Source: Multifurca ochricompacta (lineage: Eukaryota > Basidiomycota > Agaricomycetes > Russulales > Russulaceae). From it: DNA of 64,000 nucleotides. The translations under genes and the position numbers were made by a program. Shown piece after piece: positions 1-10,897 of the stretch. Below the pieces are notes generated by a model, which searched no databases, was not told where the DNA came from, and saw only the letters and a list, made by a program, of their open reading frames with translations. Positions within the stretch are counted from its first letter, which is position 1. The number at the start of each line of letters is the position of its first letter. Location of the stretch: positions 930,001 to 994,000 of the forward strand of contig WTXG01000001.1 in NCBI GenBank assembly GCA_022496185.1. Direction: 5' to 3'.

Positions 1-494
1 TTCACTGTGCAGTACTTCCGCCCTGGCTTCAACCGAAGGACCCGTAAAGCCTCCGGCACTACCATACGCTTCTTCCTGTCATAGGGCGGGGGGACACCCT
101 CGAAGAGTTTCAAGCGTTCAAGGGCAGCAGTACCGCGGGGGGTCTTGTGAGGAACCATGCCCCTGATAGCACGGAACAAGATTTTGGACGGAGCACGGTG
201 GTGGAAAGGACCAGATTTTTTGGGGTTTACAATATGGCGTTTGTGAAGGAAGTTGTGGTAGCGGAGCTTGAGAAATGAACAAATATGTTAGGTTATCTTG
301 CAAATGATTGTGGAACATAGCAGACAACGACACACCTTGTTACGGAAGAAGCTGCCAGAGATGTTGATATCTTCACATCGTACAACAACAATCTTCTGGC
401 CATTAAGGATCTGCTTGGATAAAATAGAGGCCAGCCGACCGAGCAGGTGGCCCTTGCCGTCGATGATGATGGGGGTGGAAGAGATGGTGGCCAT
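1..494 (-). CDS. RPL16: 60S ribosomal protein L16 (uL13/L13a), 3' part outside window
   Basis: Cytosolic large-subunit ribosomal protein of the uL13 family. The start codon is at 494-492 and the protein opens [20 protein letters not shown], the family's typical N-terminus. Exon 1 is 494-336. A 69-nt GT-AG intron (335-267) follows, and exon 2 runs from 266 off the left edge, reading [20 protein letters not shown] and then a segment with [17 protein letters not shown], both characteristic of uL13. About 140 of roughly 200 residues are visible. An in-frame upstream extension exists but lacks family similarity, so the MATISS start is preferred. The gene is divergent from the acyl carrier protein gene. 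Confidence 0.95.
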
Positions 495-921
495 AAGGAA
501 TCTGAGAAGAATGATTAACGATATAGAATGTCCTATACGATTGACGCTAACCTGAAAAAAAAAAGAGAAGGTGGTGAGAGAAAGGCGGAGGTGCGCCAAG
601 TTGTTGTGTTGTGTTGGTTGCGCGTATGTATTCTCCTTTGCAACTGCAACTGCGAGCGAAGCGGAGGACAGAGGGGGTGACAATTAGCCACAGCCACAGT
701 GACAGCCGTGACATAAACTACATAGTTATAATCCGGCAATTTCCTGGGGGAGGGGAAGGGGAAAATCCCCGTTCTTCGGCTCGGCAGGGACCGTCCGGAG
801 CGGTGCGAAGCGAACCAGAACTCATCACCAGGCTCACCACCAGCTCCACCAGCTCACTACCAGCTCACCACCAGCTCACACCAGCTCAACACCCCTTCAC
901 ACAAAAAGAGAAAACATTCTC
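495..921. promoter_or_regulatory. Divergent intergenic region between RPL16 and ACP1
   Basis: This 427-bp gap separates two genes transcribed away from each other and must hold both promoters. The RPL16 side has pyrimidine-rich tracts on the coding strand, usual for ribosomal protein genes. No TATA box is convincing. The ACP1 side holds an imperfect CAGCTCACCAC repeat. Confidence 0.5.
826..892 (+). repeat. Imperfect CAGCTCACCAC tandem repeat
   Basis: About six degenerate copies of an 8-11 nt unit built on CCAGCTCAC lie 30-95 bp before the ACP1 start codon, probably in its promoter or 5' UTR. Copy number may vary between strains. No function can be assigned. Confidence 0.6.
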
Positions 922-1518
922 ATGTCGTTCATTCATCTTGCTCTTCGTAGTACAGCCTCGCGCCATCTTGCATCCTCTTCTCTCTCTAGACTTTACCAGA
1001 GTCGTATTCCACAGCGTGCAGCTTTCTCCGCGGCTAGCTCTCTCGACAGAGCCCAGATTGAGAAGCGTGTTCTGGATGTTTTAAGAACTTTCGAAAAAGT
1101 CGGCCACGAAAAATCGGTTCGTGCGCAGATGTAATTCCCACAGTTGCTTACAGTTGCTCGTAGATCAAGCCCTCCGCCTCTTTCACTGATGATTTGGCGC
1201 TGGACAGCTTGGACGCAGTCGAAGTTGTTATGGCAGTAGAAGAGGTCCGGTTTGGTGCTCTCTTTTATTCCCTTCACTCTTTAAAAAGGCATTCGCCTTG
1301 TGTGTTTTTAGGAGTTTTCTATTGAGATCCCTGATGCTGAGGCGGATGCTATTCAAACGGTGCAGCAAGGCGAGTCATATGTTTTGCACTTTTCTGGCAA
1401 TGTGATAACATAGTCTTTACTCCTTAGCGATTGACTACATTGCCAAGACTCCAGAAGGTACGTAGAAGCTAATCAGTCACTGACCCCATGAATAACATAT
1501 GCCCATCTAGCTCGCTGA
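922..1518 (+). CDS. ACP1: Mitochondrial acyl carrier protein
   Basis: Acyl carrier protein of the mitochondrial type II fatty-acid pathway, also a complex I subunit (NDUFAB1) and a partner of LYR proteins. Four exons (922-1116, 1164-1244, 1312-1369, 1428-1457) plus a terminal exon at 1511-1518 give 123 residues. Residues 1-37 are rich in Arg/Ser/Ala, as expected of a targeting sequence. The carrier motif LALDSLDAVEVV contains the Ser that takes phosphopantetheine. The acidic helix after it, EFSIEIPDAEADAIQTVQQ, is canonical. The third intron (1370-1427) starts with GC. The protein ends IDYIAKTPEAR after the fourth intron. Confidence 0.95.
1370..1427 (+). other. GC-AG intron in ACP1
   Basis: The exon ends CAGCAAG and the intron begins GCGAGT and ends CTTAG. 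Joining these gives the conserved QQAIDYIA. No GT donor nearby keeps the frame. The donor matches the AG|GCRAGT consensus of GC-AG introns. Confidence 0.85.
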
Positions 1519-2193
1519 CAATTTCGCTTACTTTACGTTCCATCGCCCCTCCAAATTTCATCCCTGCTATTGTTTCATGCCATTAGAAATCTGAATAGCG
1601 CAGTCTCTGCAGCAAGACTGCGAATTGTCCCTGAACATATGCACCTTTCACGCAGGCGTCGATGATTATATTCCCTATAATTGAATCATCATGGGCTAAA
1701 TTAGAACACCGAGTCCGCAGCGGCACCCAAGCATGTTTAGTGTGATACAGATTCACTGAGAGACATCAACCCCACTGACGTTGCTATTGTTTCTATGACG
1801 CCTCTTTTTATAACGACAGCCTTCTGCGCTACAGGTTCAGTTTTTCGCATCGTAGCGATGACTTGCAGAACGCAGGTGGCAAGGGCCCTTTCTGGTTCGA
1901 CCCAAAGCATACCACCTTTCATATGCTTTGGACTTTGACAAAGATTTCTCGTAGGAGGATTGGGTTTCATTTTTATGAGTGAGATTTTGAAAGGATACAA
2001 AGTCCCTTAAGTGAAGAAGGTACCCAGAGGCACATTCCTACATCTGATTTTTTTTCATGTGCTACTCAGTACCCAGCTAGTTTGGCTGACAGGAAACGTC
2101 GCGAATATCTCATATTGCATTCTGTCAGTCCATTGGCTACCAGCTGATTAAGAGGCTTTTGGTTTGTTAGGAAACGTCCCGTTCATCTAGCCG
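1519..2193. other. Intergenic, no supported gene
   Basis: Lies between the ends of two convergent genes. An 87-codon open frame on the minus strand (2000-1737) has no recognisable domain and no clear splice partners, and I do not call it a gene. Nothing else is visible. Confidence 0.5.
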
Positions 2194-2796
2194 TTACTCA
2201 GAAGCCGTGTGAGCCATGAGGTCGATTCCCCACACTGTCCAAGATGATGCTGACCCCATAATAAGGCTGCAAGGGAGTGGCTGGGGAAGTATCAAATACG
2301 CCACTACGGGATATCAGGCCGTAATGTCTGGTTCAGTGATATCAACTTGGACTTACTTCGGAACAGTTTGATTCACTGCAAATCCATTCTTGGGACTTTG
2401 AGCGGCCAAGACTTTCAACAAATGGCCGATGGTACGAGCGGCTGTAAGAGCTGCTATGTCGTGGCCCACCTGTAAACGCCGAATTTCGAAAAGAAAGGGG
2501 GGCGATGAATAAAATGGCTCACGAAACATCTGCTTTGACAGCAAAACTGAGGGTTGACAAAAAAGGGACATCTCGCCAATCTGAAGGCCTGTTGAGACAT
2601 TCCGCACTCAATAACTCATGCCACTGACGTTCATTGTGAGAGTGAATCCGATTGGGAACGGTACTGAGTGGGACACTGAAATTTCGAGTCCTCTAGGGGC
2701 TGCAATCCATTGGTCCACCTCGGGAGTGGTAGCAACAAGTTGGACATAGCCGATTAAAAGAGTCAAAAGAAGGACTTGACTAAGGGTATTGGTCAT
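2194..2796 (-). CDS. Short secreted protein of unknown function
   Basis: I do not recognise this protein. The start at 2796 (MTNTLSQVLLLTLLIGYVQ) gives a clear signal peptide with likely cleavage after LVATT. Exon 1 ends near 2625. An acceptor CAACAG opens exon 2, which reads LQIGEMSLFCQPSVLL and continues to AVNQTVP. A third exon gives NLIMGSASSWTVWGIDLMAH and stops at 2194. The joins are inferred and the first donor (GTGGCA) is weak. The mature protein would be roughly 130-140 residues with few cysteines, so it does not look like a typical cysteine-rich effector. It lies downstream of another unnamed minus-strand gene. Confidence 0.5.
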
Positions 2797-3352
2797 TATT
2801 GAGGGAATTGTTCTCGGCTCGGAATTCCATAAGGCCGTACGATGTGAGTGAGATGAAAAAATACACACTACAACTACAATACCATGGCGGTCACATGGTC
2901 AAAAGAGTTAACGTCAAGAAGCCAAAGCTATCATAATTGATTCGCCAGCACAGCTCTGACCTCAATACATATTTCAGCATTGTGCCGTAACCACCCTCGA
3001 TCCAATGGAGTAAATCTTGGTGCGCAGACTGCGTGTGTTGATCACAGGACACCTATACGGGGAATGCAACAAGATTGCGTCTGCACCAAGGGATGCGTTG
3101 GTTCCAAAGCGCAATAAGTCAATGTACCATCATCAATAATGTACAGTATCGGTGGGGCGTGTGATGACCGTTCTGAGTCCAAACTCATCGGAAATAGAAT
3201 AACAGTTCAAAGAGCTCCTCTTCACCAGCTGGTGGTGATCAGGATTGGAAACCATGAGATTGCACATCACAACGAGATAGGACGCTCAACGTCCTACATA
3301 GGAATGCAAGGCATGTCAGGCAAGCGACAGCGATAATAACGGAGACCTAACA
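2797..3352. other. Intergenic, upstream of the secreted orphan
   Basis: Separates two minus-strand genes. It should hold the 3' end of the upstream gene and the promoter of the secreted protein gene. No conserved frame, repeat or RNA gene is visible. Confidence 0.4.
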
Positions 3353-4049
3353 TCAAGTCTCAGTCCACAGATTGAACCGATAATCCCTCCATATCCTGTC
3401 CACTGTGATGCCACTAACCGGGCTGAGAATGTCGGTTTGTGGCATCGCTACCGTACTTGAGAAGAGCTGCGAGACCGTACACTGGACGTCTCGCCACGTG
3501 CGCACACTAAGAGCAACCAAGGTCTATTGAAAGAGTATGGAGAGTGAAAATTACTCACGATACACTGACAAGCTTTGACTGCGTTTTCAGAACGTACTTG
3601 TATATTGACCCCGCCTCCAATACAAGTGTCACGGCTTCTGCGGGTTGAAGTAAGATTATCGCGCCAGTGTTCCTTCCGTAGTCCCGCAACAGCTGAACCG
3701 TGGCACAGTCATGGGAGTCATTTGTGATTACTAGTAAGACTTCGTAGTCTTGAGTGATTGCGGGCATCGCAAGCGGCGACTGAGTGTGTTGACCTGTAGG
3801 GAGTGAATGACAGGGGTAGGCTGAAAGCGATGGTGGGTGGCGAGAAGATCAAAATATTAGATGTAAGAAGGTGGAGCGTAGGGTGAGACACGCACACCAA
3901 CTGCCGCGGGACACACCGGCCGTAGACCACTGAAGGGTTTACGGCAAGAGAGATCGAATAACAGGCTGTGGGTACCGTCCGGCAACGGATCCTGCCTATT
4001 GCACACGAGGGGACGTGGAGGTTCAGTGTCAGAAAAGTAAGTGCACGAC
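3353..4049 (-). CDS. Unnamed fungal protein, 5' end uncertain
   Basis: I cannot name the family, but three exons join cleanly. The most upstream (to 3898) encodes RQDPLPDGTHSLLFDLSCRK then PFSGLRPVCPAAV. After a 104-nt intron (3897-3794), exon 3793-3570 reads MPAITQDYEVLLVITNDSHD, then TVQLLRDYGRNTGAIILLQP and LEAGSIYKYVLKTQSKL. After a 46-nt intron the last exon (3523-3353) gives VRTWRDVQCTVSQLF and ends RIWRDYRFNLWTET. The tight Gly/Pro-rich first part and beta-like second part suggest a small globular cytosolic protein. The start codon lies further upstream in an exon I could not fix; the frame is closed at about 4077. Confidence 0.55.
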
Positions 4050-4516
4050 CTGTTGTCACGACGAAATGGATGGTGTTAACCGAAGAAGGGACACAAAGAG
4101 GCACGGAGGCCCTATTGTTCTGCAACGGCTCAAACAAATCAGCTTTGGCGCGCGCAGAAGGCGGCATATGGGAAAGAAATGTAGAGGGAAGGCCTCGTGA
4201 TTGACTGGTCTCGAGCAATCCTGTAGCCAAAAGGTGAAGAATCGAAAACACGCGAGAACATCGAGGCAAAGAGGACCGCAACTGGCAAGCAAAAGGGTTT
4301 GAGTTTTTTGGTTTTGGTTATCATTTCATTTCATTTCTTAATCTTTCCATTTCAAGAGTCGCAGCACTCACACGTCTTCTTACACGCGCGAGCAAAAGGT
4401 CGAGTTATTCAGTTCAGCTCACGGCCTACATTTGTGTAAGTGTAACATATGCATACAAGTCCGTGTCCATGTCAGTCGTCATGCAAAAAAAAACCCTCCA
4501 CTTCCCCCCACGACTA
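4050..4516. other. Upstream region of the unnamed gene
   Basis: Probably contains the first exon and promoter of the gene at 3353-4049. Several short minus-strand frames overlap here, none convincing. A short CATTT repeat lies near 4322-4338. The stretch 4430-4516 is the 3' flank of the four-helix membrane protein gene. Confidence 0.35.
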
Positions 4517-5495
4517 CTATGGGCGCTGAGCACCGTGATAAAAGGAATCATTATACTCCTCGTACTGGTGATGATCAGGCTGACCAGTGTACCCAGTTGG
4601 TACGACGGGTGGTTGAGCGAATGGTTCCCCGGAAGGATGTTTGTAGGAATTATTAAGCATCGCAGTGTCGCTCGCAGTGCTTTCCTGTCTTGTGTGCCCG
4701 TAGCGGCCATTCCATGGCGCAGAGTCTATTCGTGAATCCCAAGGATCCGAACGATTCGCCAGAGGGATATCACTGTTGAGACCGGTCATGGAGTATATGG
4801 AGTTATATTTCTCATGATCCCCCCGTTGGCCAACGCCATAACCGGAAACGATGGCAAAAAAGTAGAACTGAATCGGGTTAGGTGGTCCGGGCAGAGACAG
4901 CGACCTAGCATACCTGAGATATGGCCAGAAGAACCCATAGCCCCCCCATTAAACCTATATCTACCCATGGAAAAATCTCACACATAGTTTCACCCTCAGA
5001 CGTAAGATCTGTAGCCGCAGTGAAGAACTTCTGTTCACAATTACTTTTGGCAGTGCTATGACGAGAAGCCGAGATGGCAATCCACACGGCCGCAATAGAA
5101 AACGCAGCTACTGTGACCAGTGAGTGCAAAGCGGTGTATCTTTTGAACAGCACAGGTTTTTCCTGCGACCATGGTGACTAAGGGCGCAGACGTGGAGAAA
5201 CGTACACAAATACAAACCTGGGCAACGCCGATAAAACCTAGTACTTGGACCATGGCACCGACATAGCAGATTATGGCAAAAATCCAACGTGCAAACGAAG
5301 GAGTTGCGGCGCCGACGACTGTGCAGTGGAATCTCAGCGGCGAAATGGAAAAAAAACCAGGGGTTCATTACTCTCGGGTGTGGCAATGCTGAGAGTACCA
5401 GCCAATATGCCCAGTACGAATTGCTCTGTAAGAGTGGAGTATATTCCAAAGTTAACAACGGGGATGGCGCAGCAACAATAATCTCGAGGCTTCAT
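4517..5495 (-). CDS. Four-helix integral membrane protein, fungal
   Basis: Start at 5495 (MKPRDYCCCAIPVVNFGIYS). Four exons join at GT-AG introns in frame. Hydrophobic segments are: the N-terminal helix (about residues 8-38), ARWIFAIICYVGAMVQVLGF, a third reading LHSLVTVAAFSIAAVWIAIS, and a fourth, WVDIGLMGGLWVLLAISQ followed by FYFFAIVSGYGVG. A small loop with two cysteines (SNCEQKF and ETMCEIF) lies between helices 3 and 4, and a roughly 100-residue polar Pro/Tyr-rich tail faces the other side. This layout resembles tetraspanin-like or MARVEL-like four-helix proteins, but I see no diagnostic CCG motif. Function unknown, probably plasma membrane or endomembrane. Confidence 0.75.
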
Positions 5496-5709
5496 GATGG
5501 AAGTAGATGATTCAAGTGGGAGTGGGTAGGGGAGGGAGTTAACCTGTAACCTGTATCAGGCCTGACCTTGACCGTGACACAGCCATGGAGCACGGAGAGG
5601 TCACGTGCAGTGACGGAAGCGTTATTGTCACGTTCATTGCCATGTCACGACTCTCAATCTCAACCCTCAACCTCTCCAACTCCCAACTACTTTTCCGTTG
5701 TGTTGTTCC

Positions 5710-6487
5710 ATGGCCCGATTCTTACTGTTAGCTTACATCTTTGCCTCATTGTTGGCTTCCACCAATGCAAATCCTCTTACTTCGCAGCAGTCAATCATTG
5801 GTCATGATGACACTGTCCGCATAAAGCAAGGCTGGAGTTGGTCCGACTGCGGTCAGTCCATTTTATAGTGTCGACGTCATCCGCAGCTCATCTTTGCCGC
5901 TTTATCTTTATAAGGCCAGTCTACGGATGGCATCCAAATTGAGTCCATCACCGTGTCTCCCGACCCTCCAAAACCCGGGCAGAACCTGACTGTCACGGTC
6001 AAAGCCTATGCCCAGGAAGAGGTCGAGGTACGTCCGCAAGTACCTAATTTTTCCGCGCGTTCTTATTGATGATATTACCAATTTTCTCAGGAAGGGGCAT
6101 ATGCGAATGTCGTCGTGAAACTCGGCCTTATCAAGTTATTGCAAAAACAATTCGACTTGTGCGAAGAGGCGTACGTTTCCGTAGCGTTCACCGTTTTGCA
6201 TGCACCTATTGAATTCACCTCAGGCGCAATGCTCAAACTAGTGTCCAGTGCCCTGTCAACAAAGGAACGTATGTAGTCGAGCAGACTGTTGCACTTCCGA
6301 AAGAGATCCCTCAGGGTGAGTCCCCATCGTGTCTTGCACAGTGTCTCGCCATTCTGATTAATTTTCGCCAGCCAAATTTACCATTAATGCGCGTGGATAC
6401 ACCGTTAACGAGGATGATTTGTTTTGCGTCGACCTAAAGGTTGACTTTATGAAGAGGCCATTCCCCATGTTATCTCTAGGCTGGTGA
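5710..6487 (+). CDS. NPC2: NPC2-like (ML-domain) sterol/phospholipid transfer protein
   Basis: Secreted or vacuolar lipid-transfer protein of the ML (MD-2-related lipid-recognition) family. The start at 5710 gives a signal peptide, MARFLLLAYIFASLLASTNA. Five exons join in frame. The order of the ML fold is clear: WSWSDCG, then ITVSPDPPKPGQNLTVTVKA, GAYANVVVKLGLIKLL, FDLCEEARN, VQCPVNKGTYVVEQTVALP and the C-terminal FCVDLKVDF. Four cysteines fit the family's disulfide pairs. Length of about 170 residues is normal. In fungi these proteins move sterol or phosphatidylinositol/phosphatidylglycerol between membranes in the vacuolar lumen. Confidence 0.93.
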
Positions 6488-7373
6488 TCACCCCATGATG
6501 GTATTGTCGATGCTAGGGGTTCTGGCTTGATGTGCGTTTATAATGTCCTCATTCCTGTACATACATATATCAATACCACTCAACGGTGCTCATGATTATC
6601 TGAGTCGTTGTCTCAAACCCATTCATCATTGCAAACGAATGGGTCTAAGTCACTCTTTTTTCTTTCTCTGGTCCCAACAATAGTTCTTGTGTAACAAGAA
6701 TGTTGCGGACCAAAGTAACGCACAGCCCTCACAGCTCTGGGGCCTTAGCGCACGACTGACAACAACTGTCCCCGTAAAGAATGTGATTAAAGGACATTAA
6801 ATCCGGAAAGAAAGCCGCCTTATCTTCGACCTATATGTCCAACGATTATGACGTCGCCTTCAGATTTGTGAACGACACTCAATGGACTGGGGCTCTAACC
6901 CCCGTGGTCGCGATAACGGTGTGATACTCATCCTTCAAACTGCAAGATAGGGTGGCGTTTATGCAAAATGCAAACTTATCCTATTATTACTGCGAGCGCG
7001 CCATCATGGCGTCGAGGCCGGTTTTTCGTATGTCTCATGATATGAAACGCTCTGACCTGCTGCTTTATTAACCAAACTAGTGCGAGGATTCTCGTGGATA
7101 CACCGACCAACATGTCAGAAATAATGCCACAGACGCTTCCGGCCGACTATAAACCATAACGCCCAAAGTGGGTGTCACGGTAAGGAGGTATCGACCGCTA
7201 ACCACGTTTAATATTTGAGATGATGTATATCATATCAGAATTACATACCATACCATACCATACAGCTAGCGTGAGCGCCAACGAGTTGTTGTTCTCGTTC
7301 TCACGGTTCCTTTGCTCCTTATCCTTAGCACACACAACGCAGTAGTATTTACTCGGCCGTTTTAGAAGAAGAA
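6488..7373. other. Gene-poor stretch with coding-like fragments
   Basis: No gene can be built here. Short fragments on the plus strand read like protein, such as LTTTVPVKNVIKGH near 6770, FRFVNDTQWTGALTPVVAIT near 6861-6920 and ARILVDTPTNMSEIM near 7083, but they are broken by stops with no splice sites linking them. This may be a decayed gene or chance. The final 100 bp should hold the MED5 promoter. Confidence 0.3.
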
Positions 7374-10300
7374 ATGTCACTTACAGACCTGACTCGAAAT
7401 GCCTTTCAGAGTGGCCTGTCTCCCGCGAAGGCAAGTATCGAAAAAAAATCATTTCATGAAATGAAAGTTTATAAGATATCTTGGCTTAGTGGCTTAGTTT
7501 ATGTCAAATGTTTTTATGGCGCGGGAAGGCTCCGCATCCACATACTCATGCACTAGCGGGGTCAGAGGCAGAGATCAGCAGTCGGTAGTCTGCGTCAGAT
7601 GAGCAGCCAGAATGCTAAACTCTGCTTAGGCTCCGTGCTAATGCTATTCGATACTATCCCGGAGATGCTGTACTCCAAGCATACCTTAAGGGTGCAATAC
7701 AGAGTGGCCTTATATCACTCCCAACCTTCACCGCCACTTTTCTCCTCGCTGCTCGATCAAGAGCGCTGCGCGAACCAACAACCCTGAGCCTTCTGTGCAA
7801 GACCATCCAGGATGCGCCTTCGTGGTTTGACCCCTCTGCCGCCCCTGCAACCTTACTCCCGGAGGATCCCGATCTCGCCTTGGGGACTGTTCGAGACGCT
7901 CTGGAACTATTAAAGGCGACCTATGACCCCATGCTTCCTGCTCATCATTTCCAGCGAGTGGTGGGACCTGTCGGGAATCTTTCTCTTTCGCTGATTAATC
8001 CAACCCCCAACTTTGCCAATGCTTCCGGGACCCTGGCATTGGACTGTATTCAGAGCATAAGAGACCTGTTACTTCATGCTTTTGCGCTTGACCAGAACTT
8101 ACGGCAACCTCTTGAGAATCTCGCGCTTTCTCTAAGTCTCTTCCTTGGTGAAAATGATGGTTCGACCTCGCGAGGGTCAATGTCCAACACGCGGTCATCT
8201 TTTGGTCAAGTCGATATCCTCGGACCGGGTCTCGAAAACGACATTACGACATGTAGCCTTCTTCTTTTTCATCTGGTGAGTTAGTTAGCTTTGTAAAGGC
8301 ACCCGCCGGTTATTTCATCATGAGGTATCCCCTGTCATACTTAGATCATTGATCGAGCTAAAGCATATGGATCGGGACATGAAACCCATGCCACCGCGCT
8401 GCTAGTTGCGACTTTTCGAACGACTGCTTGGTCCTTGCAGAGGTTTTTCACCCAGTTATTTCAATCAGCTGTCGCTTGCCTGTCAATGGACCTTTCTCAT
8501 GTAACGAACAAGCGGTCTCCCTCCCTATGGAACGCCTTTATTGCTGGCCGTGTACGTATGCTGATGGCTTCATGTTCGTCGCTTCTCCGCTGAAGTGCAG
8601 ACGTGCCAGCTCCCTCGTCTGTTGGCTTCATTTGAGCGAGCTCTGGTGATGGATGGAATTCCCACTACTGAATACGTTCGTCTCTCGGGTGATATGTGAT
8701 TCGAGGATTTACATTGTCTATCCAGCGTGCAGCCCTGCGGGAAGCTTGGGCTACACTTTGCCTCGGAGATCCCCTCTCCTCTTCATTGGCGCACTACGAG
8801 AACATGTGGTCCCTCGTAGGGGCCAATCATTCATTAGAGAATACGGACAAGTTGTGTGCCTTTTGTTTATTCCCTGGCATTCCTGATACAGTCAGCGTAG
8901 GGCAGTGTCTTTCACTCGGGCCTTTACGTACCAGCTGCTCTCTTCTGGTCTTCTTGATCAGGCTTTTGCTGTCAGAATCGACCCAGGTCTTACAGGCGAG
9001 AGCCCATCTCGTCTGCAAGCTGAGGCGCGAGAAGCCGGTACTGATCTCGGGGTAAACGGGTCGTATTTCCCGTAATCCTGGCTTACCACGATACAGACTT
9101 ATCTCAATCAACGATTCTCCACTGATTTGACTGCAAACGATGCACAAGTGCTCCTGCAGAGGGTTTACTCGGACCCTATCTCTCATGCGGCTTTCGCTGA
9201 AACAGTCTATAAAGTAGGCTCAAGTACAACGCATGACATTCGCTGATCATGGTTGAAAGCGCTTTGATATAGCATCATCTAATGGTGATGTTGAGACGCT
9301 TGGTCATATCTCAAGGATACTCTCTGCGAATGAGACTGCCATGGATCTGGTTTCCTTGCATGTGGAGTTGTCATCGTTGGTATCGAGTGCCCTAGCCGTG
9401 GCAGAAGAGTATGATTGCGAGGCTGTTGGTATGTTCCAATGGAACTTGTCGATATGTTTTTGTAGTCACGATTGCCAGGTGATCCCCAGAGCGCCGTCGG
9501 CAATCTTGGTGACATCGTCCTTTTTGTGCAACTTGCAACGGCTAGATTCAAGGTGACTGACTAGTTGATCTGGTATTCAGGATCCGCTGAGCGGTCTCCA
9601 GGTCTCAGGCATACTGAAATATAAGAGCAGGGCAGTTGATATGAGTTATCTTGGAAGGGCAGATGCTATCCTCATGCCTCCGGCGTTTACAGGAGAGGAG
9701 GCCAGGGCCTTCAAGACTTGGTTCAAAGCACTTTTCGACAAAAATAGCGAAGGCATTGAAGATGGGGTTCTCCGGTAAGCCATCTGATGAGTTTCCTTAT
9801 TGCCCTTTATATCTCGTTTTAGTTCAACGCGACCGAAGACTCTGTTAGCAATTGTCGCGACGGTGTTCCTCAGCGCTGTAAGAGCTGCCGCAGAGCGCAA
9901 GCTTGACCTCGACGTGCTCAACAATGGAATATCTTACTTCCTGGGGCCTCTGCTTGGGTGGACTCTTCCCGGGATTGTGCTGGCGCTTGTGAGGGAAATC
10001 AGGCTGACGAGGTGGCAGCCACTGGTCTTCATCTGCATAGCCATAATGACACGGGTGGATCAGGTTCCAGTCGCCGCAGCATCTGAATGTTCTGCGTGTA
10101 CTCTTGCTATCGCCAAAACTCCCGCGCCCTGTGCTGTCTCTTTGTGGGCCAAGTGTCGTGAGATTACTGTCAGAAGTGCAGGGAGTCTCACAACCCTTTG
10201 ACGTCGCTGCACTGCGACTTGAAGTTATCAAGGTGATGGGAGTTACCGTTGCAGGTTAGACAACTGTCCAAGCAGCCCGAAATCCCTCACTCATTTGCGA

Positions 10301-10897
10301 TCTATAGAGCCGATTCCGACCAGCTCCCTACGATGGGCTGACCAACCCCGCAGGGCAGTTCAAAATGCGCTTGCCCTGATCCAATCTGGCAAAGCGCCCT
10401 TCCTCCATGTTACCGCATGTCTAGTTGAAACCTCCACTACTGACTTTCTCCAGACATTCTGGTCGGAGCTCAATGTGTCTATTAAGACAGGTGTGATGGC
10501 TGACGCCGCCAGACGCTTAGCTGTCTTCGTCCTTGCAACACCTCGGGTCCCGCGGACACCACCGCTGATGCCCATATTTCTCCACAACGTTCTACCATCC
10601 CTATTAGATGAATTCGACAATCCCAAGCTCGGGCAGACTATACCCGGTGATCTAGAGTTATTGATCGCCATCATATCCTCGTCCTTGATGGCTGCACTGC
10701 AGTTGGAGCGAGCTTTGTACATAACTAGCGGTGAACAAGTGTATCCGCTGGGTTCCTCAAGCTCGTCTATGGCGCGCAGACTTGCCTTGGACCTACGACA
10801 TCGAAAAATTAGCTCAAAGGGGAAGCTGATTGCTCAACGGTTAACTTCTTCGCAAGCTTTTGTTACGAGCTTTCCTATATTCAAAACGGAGATATAG
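7374..10897 (+). CDS. MED5: Mediator complex subunit 5 (Nut1-like)
   Basis: Tail-module subunit of Mediator, which links activators to RNA polymerase II. The start at 7374 gives MSLTDLTRNAFQSGLSPAK, typical of fungal Med5 N-termini. A GC-AG intron follows, then WLSLCQMFLWRGKAP and a long helical protein built from about fifteen exons. Fragments include AYLKGAIQSGLISLPTFTAT, ALDCIQSIRDLLLHAFALD, SLHVELSSLVSSALAVAEEY, DPLSGLQVSGILKYKSRAVD and FLQTFWSELN. The last exon ends FVTSFPIFKTEI at 10897. The size, just under a thousand residues, suits the family. Family assignment rests on the N-terminus and the helical-repeat character, as Med5 is poorly conserved. Exon joins around 10020-10250 are the least certain. 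Confidence 0.75.
7431..7489 (+). other. GC-AG intron in MED5
   Basis: The exon ends GCGAAG, the intron begins GCAAGTATCG and ends CTTAG, 59 nt. The join gives LSPAK followed by WLSLCQ in one frame. A perfect AG|GCAAGT donor. Confidence 0.8.

Noticed and set aside
1860..1910. B-box-like GGTTCGACCC as part of a tRNA gene
   Set aside because: No matching A box, acceptor stem or anticodon stem could be formed around it. No other B-box-like site in the window gave a tRNA either.
1737..2000. 87-codon minus-strand open frame
   Set aside because: No domain, no signal peptide and no splice partners; likely chance.
3718..4281. 187-codon minus-strand frame as one uninterrupted protein
   Set aside because: It crosses introns of the unnamed gene, and the exon-joined frame reads far more like a protein.
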